24,438 nucleotides of DNA from JBFYKJ01 sp041306005 (GTDB lineage Archaea; Altiarchaeota; Altiarchaeia; JAFGQM01): NCBI GenBank assembly GCA_041306005.1, contig JBFYKJ010000097.1:1-24438 (forward strand). The letters are read 5' to 3'. Made by a program: the position numbers and the translations under genes. The first letter of the stretch is position 1, and each line of letters starts with the position of its first letter. The notes below the pieces were generated by a model. That model made no database searches and had not been told where the DNA came from. It was given only the letters and a program-made list of their open reading frames with translations. Shown here one piece after another: positions 1 through 7,709 of the stretch.

Positions 1-39
1 GACCTCTCAAGCTGCTCCAATACAAGACTCAAAACCGAA

Positions 40-1944
40 ATGGCTTCCCTCGCAGAAAAGATCCTGAAGTCCCACATAGTCGACGGCTCGTGGGGCGGGG
101 AGATGGGCATAAGGATAGACCAGACCCTCACTCAGGATGCGACCGGGACCCTTGCGTATCTCCAATTCGAGGCCTTGGGCATACCGAAGGTGAAGACGGA
201 ACTCTCGGTCAGCTACATCGACCACAACACCCTGCAGACCGGCTTTGAGAACGCGGACGACCACCGTTTCTTGCAGACTATCGCAAACAAGTACGGGGTA
301 AAGTTCTCGCGGCCTGGGAACGGCATTTGCCATCAAGTCCATCTAGAAAGATTCGCAGTTCCGGGAAAGACCCTCCTTGGGAGCGACAGCCACACGCCGA
401 CTGCCGGGGGCCTCGGGATGATAGCGATAGGCGCCGGCGGGCTTGACGTTGCGGCCGCGATGGGCGGCGAGCCGTTCTACCTGCAGACGCCGAAGGTGCT
501 GGGTGTTTCGTTGTCCGGGTCCCTTAAGAGGTCTTCGGGGGCGTCGGCGAAGGACGTCATACTGCACGTCCTAAACAAATTATCGGTCAAAGGCGGGGTG
601 GGGAAGATCGTCGAGTACTGCGGCCCGGGCGTCGCATCCCTTACGGTCCCCGAGAGGGCGACGATAACAAACATGGGCGCCGAACTGGGCGCGACGACCT
701 CGGTATTCCCGAGCGATGCGGTTACAAAAGAGTTCCTTAAGCTGCAAAAGCGGGTAGGCGTATGGAAGGGGATAGAGGCCGATGCAGGCGCGCAGTATGA
801 CTCTTCACTCAACATAGACCTTTCAAAGATAGAGCCCCTTGCGGCAAAGCCCCACAGCCCAGATGCCGTTTCGCCCGTGGGGGAGCTGGCGGGCACGCCG
901 GTCGACCAGGTGTGCATCGGGAGCTGCACTAATTCATCACTTAAGGATCTAATGACGGTTGCCGCGATGCTGAAGGGGAAGACAGTTTCCCCAAACACCA
1001 GCCTCACGATATCCCCCGGGTCAAGGCAGGTCTATGAGGCCCTTGCGAGGAGCGGGGCGCTCGCGGATTTGATCGCTTCCGGCGCGAGGGTGCTCGAATC
1101 GGCATGCGGCCCGTGCATCGGGATGGGCCAGTCGCCGCCGTCGGGCGGGGTCTCCCTAAGGACGTTCAACCGCAATTTCGAGGGCAGGTCAGGGACGAAG
1201 GACGCGAAGGTGTATCTGGTAAGCCCCGAGACCGCAGCCGCATCCGCGCTTGCCGGGGCGATCACAGTCCCGGGAAAGGGCGCCAGGATCCCGCTGGTGA
1301 AATTGCCCCCGACGGTAATCGACGACTCGATGATAATAGCGCCGGCCGGGAGGGGCGATGTGGTGCGCGGGCCGAACATCGCGCCGCTGCCGCTGGCAAA
1401 GCCGCTGGACGGGGTGCTCAACGGCGAAGTGCTGATAAAACTGGGCGACAACGTCACCACCGACGACATCATGCCCGCCGGCGCGAAGATACTTCCCCTG
1501 CGAAGCAACATACCCAAGATCAGCGAGTTCGTATTCTCCGGCGTTGACCCGGGCTTTGTCAGGCGCGCGAAGGAGGCAAAGCCGATAGGCGGCGGGTTCA
1601 TAGTCGGCGGAGAGAACTACGGCCAGGGCTCTTCTAGGGAGCACGCGGCGATAGCGCCGATGTACCTGGGCGTGCGCGCGGTCATCGCGAAGTCGTTTGC
1701 CCGAATACACCGCGCGAATTTGATAAACTTCGGCATCGCGCCGTTCGAGTTCGCGGATGTCTGGGACTACAACAAGATAAGGCAGGGCGAAAATGTGGAA
1801 ATAGACTTCGACGCGAAAACGCTGACCGCGAAAGGCCAAAACGGCATAAAGCTTGAGTGCGCGCTGTCCGGGCGGGAGGAAAAAATACTCCGCGCCGGGG
1901 GATTGTTGAATCTAATCAAATCCAAGAACAGGGCGAAAAGGTAA
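40..1944 (+). CDS. acn: Aconitate hydratase (aconitase)
   Basis: Isomerises citrate to isocitrate through a [4Fe-4S] cluster in the cytoplasm. The 634-residue protein shows the expected cluster ligands: C296 in GSCTNSS and C356/C359 in CGPCIG. The early motif GSDSHTPTAGGLG is present. The C-terminal swivel domain carries DNVTTDDIMPAG (about 470-481) and NYGQGSSREHAA (526-537), which supply substrate-binding Ser/Arg residues. The length fits the short (about 640 residues) single-chain aconitases of archaea and some bacteria rather than the 750-900-residue AcnA/AcnB types. The ATG at 40 has no Shine-Dalgarno sequence in the 39 visible upstream bases; the promoter may lie outside the window. It is followed 43 nt later by isocitrate dehydrogenase, so the two probably form one operon. 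The last codons and stop are tandemly repeated downstream. A 3-isopropylmalate dehydratase is unlikely because both halves are fused and the motifs are those of aconitase. Confidence 0.95.
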   Translation: MASLAEKILKSHIVDGSWGGEMGIRIDQTLTQDATGTLAYLQFEALGIPKVKTELSVSYIDHNTLQTGFENADDHRFLQTIANKYGVKFSRPGNGICHQVHLERFAVPGKTLLGSDSHTPTAGGLGMIAIGAGGLDVAAAMGGEPFYLQTPKVLGVSLSGSLKRSSGASAKDVILHVLNKLSVKGGVGKIVEYCGPGVASLTVPERATITNMGAELGATTSVFPSDAVTKEFLKLQKRVGVWKGIEADAGAQYDSSLNIDLSKIEPLAAKPHSPDAVSPVGELAGTPVDQVCIGSCTNSSLKDLMTVAAMLKGKTVSPNTSLTISPGSRQVYEALARSGALADLIASGARVLESACGPCIGMGQSPPSGGVSLRTFNRNFEGRSGTKDAKVYLVSPETAAASALAGAITVPGKGARIPLVKLPPTVIDDSMIIAPAGRGDVVRGPNIAPLPLAKPLDGVLNGEVLIKLGDNVTTDDIMPAGAKILPLRSNIPKISEFVFSGVDPGFVRRAKEAKPIGGGFIVGGENYGQGSSREHAAIAPMYLGVRAVIAKSFARIHRANLINFGIAPFEFADVWDYNKIRQGENVEIDFDAKTLTAKGQNGIKLECALSGREEKILRAGGLLNLIKSKNRAKR

Positions 1945-1983
1945 TTAATGCGAAAAGGTAATTAATGCGAAAAAGTAAGCAAC
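1933..1983 (+). repeat. Stop-codon-spanning tandem repeat at the end of aconitase
   Basis: A 17-nt unit beginning GCGAAAAGGTAA occurs at 1933-1949 and 1950-1966 (identical) and again, imperfectly (13 of 17), at 1967-1983. The first unit encodes the final Ala-Lys-Arg and the TAA stop. In their own frames units 2 and 3 read Ala-Lys-Arg-stop and Ala-Lys-Lys-stop. The frame that enters unit 2 is open through unit 1. The array fills nearly all of the gap to isocitrate dehydrogenase. Confidence 0.9.
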
Positions 1984-1987
1984 ACAC

Positions 1988-3091
1988 ATGCAAGACCCAG
2001 GACAGGAGACCGAAATGCACAGAGTCACATTGATACCCGGCGACGGCACCGGGCCGGAGATAACCGAGGCGGCAAGAAGGGTGATCGAAGCGAGCGGGGC
2101 CGACATAAAATGGGACGTCGTCCACGCCGGCATTGACATAATGGAGAAAGCGGGCACCCCGCTGCCGCCCGAAGTCATTGCATCCATCCGTAAGAACAAG
2201 GTCGCGCTCAAGGGCCCGATAACAACCCCGATAGGGACCGGCTTTAGGAGCGTGAACGTCGCGCTGAGAAAGGAGCTTGACTTATACGCCTGCCTGCGCC
2301 CGTGCAAGTACTACCCCGGCGTTCGGACGAAGTACGAGGACGTCGACCTCGTAATCGTCAGGGAGAACACCGAGGACCTGTACGCCGGCATCGAGTTCGA
2401 GGAGGGCAAGCCCGAAACGAGAGAGCTCATAGATTACATCAACAAGAAAGCGGGCTCAAAAATACGCGCCGACTCCGGGGTCAGCATCAAGCCGATTTCC
2501 ATAGCCGGCAGCGAGCGGATAGCGCGATTCGCCTTTGAGTACGCGGTTGCGAACGGCAGGAAGAAGGTCACAGCGGTCACAAAGTCCAACATAATGAAAT
2601 TTTCCGACGGCCTCTTTATGAAAACCGCCGAGCGGGTCGCGAAGAACTACCCTAAGATAGAATACGAGCACCGCCTTGTGGACAACATGTGCATGCAGCT
2701 AGTGCAGAAGCCGGAATTGTATGACATATTGGTTCTCCCGAACCTCTACGGCGACATCCTGTCGGACCTGTGCGCCGGCCTTGTCGGGGGCCTCGGCGTC
2801 GCGCCGGGCGCGAACATAGGGAAGGACTGCGCTCTCTTTGAGCCGACCCACGGTTCGGCGCCGAAGTACAAGGGCCAGAATAAGGTTAACCCCTCGGCGA
2901 TGATACTCTCGGGCGTGATGATGCTAAGGTACCTGAAGGAGGACCGCGCCGCGGACAGGGTGGAAAAGGCCTTTGCTGCAGTCGTCAAGAAGGGGAAGGA
3001 CGTCACCTACGACATGAAGCCTGACAGGGACGACCCGACAGCCGTGGGGACCAGCCAGATGGCCGACGCGATAATAAAGGCGATGAGGTAG
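1988..3091 (+). CDS. icd: Isocitrate dehydrogenase (isocitrate/isopropylmalate dehydrogenase family)
   Basis: Oxidative decarboxylation of isocitrate to 2-oxoglutarate. The isocitrate-binding set is present: S88, N90 and R94 in RSVNVALR, R104 in ACLRP, R125 in VRENTED and Y132. The Ser/Asn pair argues for isocitrate rather than isopropylmalate. The coenzyme loop HGSAPKYKGQ has K293-Y294, matching the Lys-Tyr pair that E. coli NADP-IDH uses to bind the 2'-phosphate, whereas NAD-dependent enzymes usually have Asp-Ile here. NADP use is therefore likely, although the further arginine expected after TYD is shifted. The start given is the first ATG (1988, 367 residues). An in-frame ATG at 2015 (MHRVTLIPGDG) has GGAG 7 nt upstream and matches the family N-terminus better, giving 358 residues; it may be the true start. 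Probably co-transcribed with aconitase. Confidence 0.92.
   Translation: MQDPGQETEMHRVTLIPGDGTGPEITEAARRVIEASGADIKWDVVHAGIDIMEKAGTPLPPEVIASIRKNKVALKGPITTPIGTGFRSVNVALRKELDLYACLRPCKYYPGVRTKYEDVDLVIVRENTEDLYAGIEFEEGKPETRELIDYINKKAGSKIRADSGVSIKPISIAGSERIARFAFEYAVANGRKKVTAVTKSNIMKFSDGLFMKTAERVAKNYPKIEYEHRLVDNMCMQLVQKPELYDILVLPNLYGDILSDLCAGLVGGLGVAPGANIGKDCALFEPTHGSAPKYKGQNKVNPSAMILSGVMMLRYLKEDRAADRVEKAFAAVVKKGKDVTYDMKPDRDDPTAVGTSQMADAIIKAMR
2004..2007 (+). promoter_or_regulatory. Shine-Dalgarno GGAG favouring the internal IDH start at 2015
   Basis: GGAG lies 7 nt before the ATG at 2015. The ATG at 1988 has only AAGTAAGC and AC-repeat sequence before it. This suggests translation from 2015 within the acn-icd transcript. 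Confidence 0.5.
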
Positions 3092-3151
3092 TTGGCAAGG
3101 CAAGCTATGAACCGGGGGCGGCAAGAGTCTCTTATACAAACTGCGAACCGA

Positions 3152-3691
3152 CTAGTCCCTCACTTGCTGGTGATTACGATACTTGGCCTTTGTGAGCACG
3201 CGCAAAAAGTCGCCCTTCAGCTCATCCCTATTCTCGTCAGGGATGTCCATGCGGTCTATCTTGCGGAAGAGCTCACTCAGCTCCTGCGAGTCGCCGCTCT
3301 CGTCGATGAAGCTCTCTATCTTGTCTATGCTCCCCTCCAGCCGCAGGAACCATTTTGACAAGTTGGTGAGTGCCTTCCTGTTCTTGTTGTATTTTGCGTC
3401 GATGTTCAGAGAGGCAAAATAATGCTCCTTATCGTTGTCCTCCAAGAGCCTGACATATTCCTCTATGTCGCTGTCGATCGCGTCCTCGCTTAGGCCCATG
3501 TCCCGCAGGGGCCCGTTGGCGACGTGCGCAGCATCCTTCATCAGGTGGAAAAGGTCTTTTGCATAGGGGCTGGTGTCGAGGGTGGCAATGTCTATCTTGT
3601 CGTCCCTCGTGAGAATCACGCCGATCCGCTCCCGGGCGTCCGAGCTGGCCTTCCTTATCAGCCCGAGCCGGTCCTTTATGCTGGCGGTCAT
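3152..3691 (-). CDS. Unrecognised helical soluble protein, last gene of protease operon
   Basis: 179 residues, not recognised. It has no signal peptide or membrane segment and is charged and predicted mainly helical, with segments such as LEGSIDKIESFIDES and LSELFRKIDRMD and a basic C-terminus. The start (ATG 3689-3691) overlaps the stop of the upstream membrane protein by 4 nt (ATGA), a strong sign of translational coupling and of a joint role. The same frame stays open far upstream (to 4276), but that part is an Arg/His-rich shadow of the neighbouring gene and was left out. It converges on isocitrate dehydrogenase with a 60-nt gap in which no clear terminator is seen. It could be a cytoplasmic partner of the membrane protein; this is inferred from position only. 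Confidence 0.75.
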   Translation of the reverse strand: MTASIKDRLGLIRKASSDARERIGVILTRDDKIDIATLDTSPYAKDLFHLMKDAAHVANGPLRDMGLSEDAIDSDIEEYVRLLEDNDKEHYFASLNIDAKYNKNRKALTNLSKWFLRLEGSIDKIESFIDESGDSQELSELFRKIDRMDIPDENRDELKGDFLRVLTKAKYRNHQQVRD

Positions 3692-4374
3692 TGCACCATC
3701 ATTATCCAGGACGTCGCGTTGGCCAGCTGGATGTTGCCCTTGGTGTACACGCCGGCATATAGCGTATAGTTGCCGGGTTTTATGCCGGAGCAGCCGTAGC
3801 ATCTGGGCAGGACGGCGTTCGCGCTGACCGTGTTCTCGCCCGGGACCAGCTTTGGGTTGACCTTGAGCGAGACCTTGTTGGCGTTGTACTTGTTCTTGAT
3901 GCCGAAGAACCACACCTCCAGGTCGTCGGCTTTGGCGGGCGATATGACTTTCGCGGTCAGGTTCATGGTCTGGCTGGAACCGTACGACCTCTTGTCGGTC
4001 GTGAAGGTGATCTCGAACCCGGGCACATAGCCGCTCAAGTTCCCGTGTGGAGCGCTCAAGTTCCCTTCTGGAGCGCTCGAGTTCCCGGCAGCGCCCGTCA
4101 TGTTCGACTGGTTGATTGCGCCTGGCGCGCCCGAAACGGTTTCGGGGGGCGTTGCGGCGCCGTGGCCGACCGGCCACATGACAAGCATCGCGGCTATGGC
4201 GGCGATGCAAAGCAGGCAGCCGCCGATGAGGATGTGCGAGCCGCCGAGGGCGCTTTCCTTGGCCGGCCGGGCGCATTCTTCGGCGTGCGTGTCATCGCAT
4301 TTCCCCTCTCCGGTAGCGCCGCCTTTTGTTTTCCCATCCGCTTCCAAATCCTTTGTTTTTTCCTCGGCATCCAT
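3688..4374 (-). CDS. Single-pass membrane protein with sequon-rich stalk and beta-type extracellular domain
   Basis: 228 residues, no named family recognised. Order: charged cytoplasmic tail (1-46), membrane segment (about 47-67), a Ser/Asn/Pro-rich stalk (about 75-116) and an extracellular domain (about 117-228) whose alternating pattern (EITFTTDKRSY, NPKLVPGENTV, GNYTLYAGVYT) resembles CARDB/Ig-like adhesion or ligand-binding domains. Eight N-x-S/T sequons are visible (N88, 91, 98, 105, 112, 138, 202, 219), five of them packed in the stalk. Two cysteines in RCYGCSG could form a disulfide. The start is uncertain: a GTG at 4470 overlaps the protease stop (GTGA) and would add 32 residues, but much of that extension is AT-rich with codons unlike the rest, so the ATG at 4374 is preferred. 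It overlaps the downstream gene by ATGA. Confidence 0.75.
   Translation of the reverse strand: MDAEEKTKDLEADGKTKGGATGEGKCDDTHAEECARPAKESALGGSHILIGGCLLCIAAIAAMLVMWPVGHGAATPPETVSGAPGAINQSNMTGAAGNSSAPEGNLSAPHGNLSGYVPGFEITFTTDKRSYGSSQTMNLTAKVISPAKADDLEVWFFGIKNKYNANKVSLKVNPKLVPGENTVSANAVLPRCYGCSGIKPGNYTLYAGVYTKGNIQLANATSWIMMVQ
4030..4083 (-). repeat. 21-nt in-frame repeat encoding N-x-S-A-P-x-G stalk units
   Basis: Two full 21-nt units (4063-4083 and 4042-4062 in coding order) and a partial third (4030-4041) encode Asn-Ser-Ser-Ala-Pro-Glu-Gly, Asn-Leu-Ser-Ala-Pro-His-Gly and Asn-Leu-Ser-Gly. Each unit delivers one N-glycosylation sequon. Confidence 0.85.
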
Positions 4375-4466
4375 GCGTGTATAAGCCCGGCTATTAAGCG
4401 CATAATGAATTAAAATAACGCACTCGCCGGTGGCTTTTATCTTGCAGAGTATCAGGCCGCCGCGGC

Positions 4467-5426
4467 TCACAAACCTGCCGCGGTGCAGACATCTTTCAGG
4501 TCCCCGGACGATATGGCGAAATTGAGGCCCTCGACGTCCGTGTACTTCCCGCCTTCGGCCACGCTGACTCCGAAGGAGTTGAGCCCAACGACCCTGCCCG
4601 CGTTGTCTATCAGCGGGCCCCCCGAATTCCCGTGCGTGATCGCGGCGTCAGTCTGCACGACTGTGACGTCTTCGCCCAGGTCCAGCTCGACGCCCGTCTC
4701 CCCCTCTATGTCGTCCACCCCTCTCACCGCGCTGACGATGCCCTCGCTGGCCGAGAAGGCGAAACCCTCGGGCGCGCCGAGCGCAAAGACCTTGCTGCCC
4801 GGGGCCAGCAAGCCGGAGTCGCCGATTTCAAGATAGGATGTCGAGTTTACGGGGGCCCTTAGGACTGTGACGTCCCGGCTTTCATCATCATATATCACCG
4901 CGGTTATGTACAATTCCCCGCCCCGTGTCTTGACCCTGATGGGCTTGCCTTTGAAATCGTCAAGGACGTGCTTGGCCGTCAGGATCGCGTTGCCCGACAC
5001 GAAGAACCCGGACCCGACGACCGATTCCTTATCGGTCCAGATTATGAGTACCACCGAATCTAGGGCCGTGTCGATGATCCCGGTGTAGTTCAGCGCCGAG
5101 CGGATGCCCTGTATGCCCTGCTGGCTCTCGTTCCCGACCCTTTGTATCTCGTCGCCCAGGCGGTCAAGCGATGCGCCCACTTGCGTTAGCCCCTCCCGGT
5201 TCTCGTCGACGCCGCCCTTGACCGCGCTCATGTTTTGGGACAGGGCCCGCAGCTGTTCGGATGCCCGATAGTCAAGGTCCCGCATCTTGGAGCCCAGAGA
5301 GTCTATATCGCTGCGTATCCCGCCCATCTGCGAGCTTATTGAGACGTAAAGGGCCGCGAAGACCGCCAGGTTCACGGCTATCGCGATGACGATAAGCATC
5401 TGCGCGCGCTTGATGTGGTGCTCCAT
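4467..5426 (-). CDS. Membrane-anchored trypsin-like serine protease (HtrA/DegP-type, no PDZ)
   Basis: 319 residues. An N-terminal membrane anchor (about 8-30) is followed by a coiled-coil-prone spacer (about 31-112, heptad-like with Gln/Asp/Leu) and a chymotrypsin-fold protease domain (about 118-315). The catalytic triad is visible: H153 in LTAKHVL, D185 in ESRDVTVLR and S268 in THGNSGGPL. No PDZ domain follows, so the HtrA-type substrate-binding or allosteric module is absent; the coiled coil may trimerise it instead. It would act outside the membrane, on misfolded surface proteins or a specific partner. A TATA-like box at 5448-5457 lies 22-31 nt before the ATG, predicting a leaderless mRNA. 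The next gene follows directly (GTGA overlap or 92-nt gap depending on its start). Confident for the protease fold; substrate unknown. Confidence 0.9.
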   Translation of the reverse strand: MEHHIKRAQMLIVIAIAVNLAVFAALYVSISSQMGGIRSDIDSLGSKMRDLDYRASEQLRALSQNMSAVKGGVDENREGLTQVGASLDRLGDEIQRVGNESQQGIQGIRSALNYTGIIDTALDSVVLIIWTDKESVVGSGFFVSGNAILTAKHVLDDFKGKPIRVKTRGGELYITAVIYDDESRDVTVLRAPVNSTSYLEIGDSGLLAPGSKVFALGAPEGFAFSASEGIVSAVRGVDDIEGETGVELDLGEDVTVVQTDAAITHGNSGGPLIDNAGRVVGLNSFGVSVAEGGKYTDVEGLNFAISSGDLKDVCTAAGL

Positions 5427-5447
5427 GGGTTAATTACGCGGGGGGGC

Positions 5448-5457
5448 TAATAAATTT
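5448..5457 (-). promoter_or_regulatory. TATA box of the protease operon
   Basis: On the minus strand AAATTTATTA lies 22-31 nt before the protease ATG and is followed at once by a run of seven C. The spacing fits a leaderless archaeal transcript. Confidence 0.55.
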
Positions 5458-5494
5458 CTCTAGTCGGGCCGCCAATGGTTCGTGGGCAGGTCGG

Positions 5495-6205
5495 CTAATG
5501 ATGGGGCCCCGCAGGCTTCTTCAAGGGCCTTAGCAGTATAGTGTGCCAGCTCGGGTCGCCATGCTTGTGCACGTTCCTCTCCATGATGCGCACCGGGACG
5601 GACTCGCTAAGCCTCTGCAGGTGCTCTGGCTTAAGGACGGAGTGGCTGTCCACCGAAGGCGCGATATATATCTCGCCGTCTTTTGCCACCGCGCTAGCCA
5701 TCCCTTTGAGTATCTTGTCTACCGGCGCCCCATCGGGCCAGCGGCGGCTGTCGAACACGTTGAGCGAGTAAACCCGGTCGGCGTTGAAGCGCTTTGCCGC
5801 CTTGGCATATTCGTTCCTGACAAGCTCCTCCGCGCTGCACCCGATGATGAGGGGCGCCCCGGCAACATCTTGCCCGCCCACCGCCTTCCTTGCGCCCTCC
5901 ACGTAATCCAGGCGCGTGCTGCCAGCCACAGCTGCGCCGTGGTCCTTCAGGAACTTGAGAAATCCGCCGTATCTTGCGCCCACCTCGAGGAACCGCCCCC
6001 CCTTGGACATCTCCTCTATCATCCCTTTGATATCATAGTGCTCATAATCGCTGGCGGGGACGCCCTTGGCTTCCATGCGCCTTGCCAGCATGTGTTCAAG
6101 CAGCGGCGTGTAGGAAAGCATCACCCGGTTCCCTTCCTGTGGCGGGGATTTCTTGAAATAGGCCTTTAGGTAATCGTCAAGCCTTTGGGTGAAGTACTGG
6201 GACAT
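5495..6205 (-). CDS. Class I SAM-dependent methyltransferase-like protein
   Basis: 236 residues. The Rossmann-type SAM-binding motif I reads FLEVGARYGGFLKFL (72-86), with an acidic residue at D100 after the second strand, a strand-4-like segment DRVYSLNVFD (143-152) and a later strand GEIYIAPS (177-184). This order is that of class I methyltransferases. The first 65 residues are an unassigned helical cap that may recognise the substrate. Nothing in the sequence identifies the substrate. A TATA-like box at 6227-6236 lies 22-31 nt upstream of the ATG, so it is likely transcribed as a leaderless message. The protease promoter lies downstream, so the two may be separate units. A non-catalytic relative of the fold remains possible. 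Confidence 0.65.
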   Translation of the reverse strand: MSQYFTQRLDDYLKAYFKKSPPQEGNRVMLSYTPLLEHMLARRMEAKGVPASDYEHYDIKGMIEEMSKGGRFLEVGARYGGFLKFLKDHGAAVAGSTRLDYVEGARKAVGGQDVAGAPLIIGCSAEELVRNEYAKAAKRFNADRVYSLNVFDSRRWPDGAPVDKILKGMASAVAKDGEIYIAPSVDSHSVLKPEHLQRLSESVPVRIMERNVHKHGDPSWHTILLRPLKKPAGPHH

Positions 6206-6226
6206 ACCTGATATTGCTGCGGGGGC

Positions 6227-6236
6227 GATAAATATC
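6227..6236 (-). promoter_or_regulatory. TATA box of the methyltransferase-like gene
   Basis: GATATTTATC on the minus strand sits 22-31 nt before the ATG at 6205 and is followed by GCCCCCGC. The placement is the same as at the protease promoter. Confidence 0.55.
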
Positions 6237-6317
6237 CCGTGCAGGGCAGATAGTAGCCTCCCCGCAAACCCTTTTTTCTCCTTCCTTTCTCTAAACCCCG
6301 AATAGGATAATCACAAG

Positions 6318-7709
6318 ATGGACTTTGACGGTTTCTTCCGCAAGTGCAAGAGCGTTGCAGACCAGCTGAAGTCAGAGAAATCCATAACTGTCGTTGGCCA
6401 CTACGACGCGGACGGGCTCGCGTCGACTGCGATTTTGGTCAAGTCCCTCCGGCGCGCAGGGGTGGAAACAAACTTCATCAACACCCGGCAGATAGATTCC
6501 GAGCAAATCGCCGAGGTCAACGCGCTGACGACGCCTGTGGTGTTCGTCGACATGGGGTCGGGGCAGATAGAGCTTCTTGAGAAAGAGATTAAGAACAAGT
6601 TTTACATCGTGGACCACCACCCGCCGGTGAAGGAGACTCCTAATCAGGTGAACCCCTTCCAGCACGGGATAGACGGGACGAGGGAGCTCTCCGCGACGGG
6701 CGTCGCTTACTTCGTCGCGAAGGCGATGGACCCGGCTAACCAGGACCTCGCGATGGTCGGGGTGATAGGCGCGGTAGGGGACATGCAGGATCTGCACGGC
6801 GGGCTTCGCGGCGCGAACAGGAAAATACTCGAGGACGGGGAGAAGCTGGGCATCGTAAACCCGCACCGCAACCTCACCCTTTTCGGCCGCCAGTCAAGGC
6901 CCCTGCCCAAGATGCTCGAGTATTGTTCAGAACCCCTCCTCCCGGGCCTGACCGGGAATTACATGTCATGCGTCAGGTTCATCGAGCAGCTGGGGATAGC
7001 GCTGAACGACCCTGTCGGGGGCGAGGTGAGGCACTATGTGGATTTGAGTCACGAGGAGAAGCAGAGACTGACAAGTGCCCTATACATGCTCCTCCTAGAC
7101 AACAACGCGCCGCACCTTGTGGTGGACATGCTCATCGGCGAGGTGTATGAGTTCCAGAAGGAGAAGATTAAGACGGAACTTCGCGACGCGAAGGAATTCG
7201 CGACAGTGCTTAACGCATGTGGCCGCCACGAGAAAGGGGAAGTGGGAGTCGCAGTCTGCATGGGCGATCGGGGCGCGGGATGGTCGCAGGCGAGGGCGCT
7301 TCTCGAGAAGCATCGCAGGGAGCTGCGCGAGGGCTTAGAGTGGCTGAAGGTCAGCGGGATACAGGAAAGCGAGCACATCTACTGGTTTGACGCGAGCGGG
7401 ATAATAAGAGAGACGCTTGTAGGCGTCATAGCCGGTATGGCTTACGGCGCGATGCAAGTTAAAACCGGAAAGCCGATAATCGCGTTTGGCACGACCGAGG
7501 AGAACGAGCTGAAGATATCCGGGAGGGGGAATTACGAGCTTGTCAGGAAGGGCTTGAAACTGGGCGAGGCGCTAAGGGAAGCCAGCCGGCCGCTTGGCGG
7601 GGAGGGCGGCGGGCACGATGTCGCGGCGGGCGCGAAGATACCTTTGGACAAGCGGGATGTTTTCCTTAAGAGCGTTGAGGCGCTTATAGCAAAGCAGCTG
7701 AAGAAGTAG
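6318..7709 (+). CDS. DHH-family phosphoesterase (archaeal RecJ/Cdc45-like nuclease)
   Basis: 463 residues with the two-domain plan of archaeal RecJ-like proteins. The DHH domain shows H28, D30 and D32 in GHYDADGLAS, D78 in FVDMGSG and the VDHH motif (D99, H100, H101), all metal ligands of the family. The C-terminal DHHA1 domain ends in GGEGGGHDVAAGA (H433), the substrate-binding glycine-rich loop. All catalytic residues seem intact, so an active single-strand exonuclease is expected. Archaeal members include GAN, which binds the GINS/MCM replication helicase; whether this is that orthologue or a repair/RNA paralogue cannot be settled here. Divergent from the methyltransferase-like gene (112-nt gap). 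The final codons plus stop are duplicated downstream. Confidence 0.9.
   Translation: MDFDGFFRKCKSVADQLKSEKSITVVGHYDADGLASTAILVKSLRRAGVETNFINTRQIDSEQIAEVNALTTPVVFVDMGSGQIELLEKEIKNKFYIVDHHPPVKETPNQVNPFQHGIDGTRELSATGVAYFVAKAMDPANQDLAMVGVIGAVGDMQDLHGGLRGANRKILEDGEKLGIVNPHRNLTLFGRQSRPLPKMLEYCSEPLLPGLTGNYMSCVRFIEQLGIALNDPVGGEVRHYVDLSHEEKQRLTSALYMLLLDNNAPHLVVDMLIGEVYEFQKEKIKTELRDAKEFATVLNACGRHEKGEVGVAVCMGDRGAGWSQARALLEKHRRELREGLEWLKVSGIQESEHIYWFDASGIIRETLVGVIAGMAYGAMQVKTGKPIIAFGTTEENELKISGRGNYELVRKGLKLGEALREASRPLGGEGGGHDVAAGAKIPLDKRDVFLKSVEALIAKQLKK

Noticed and set aside
477..1007. Minus-strand open frames opposite aconitase (also 1032-1601 and 1189-1839)
   Set aside because: Aconitase motifs cover the whole plus-strand span; these frames have no recognisable content.
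3092..3151. Terminator or regulatory site between the convergent IDH and 3152 genes
   Set aside because: No stable hairpin or T-run could be found in the 60 nt.
3692..4276. Long upstream extension of the minus-strand frame ending at 3152
   Set aside because: It runs fully inside the neighbouring membrane-protein gene, is Arg/His/Gln-rich like an out-of-frame shadow, and the ATGA overlap marks a proper start at 3691.
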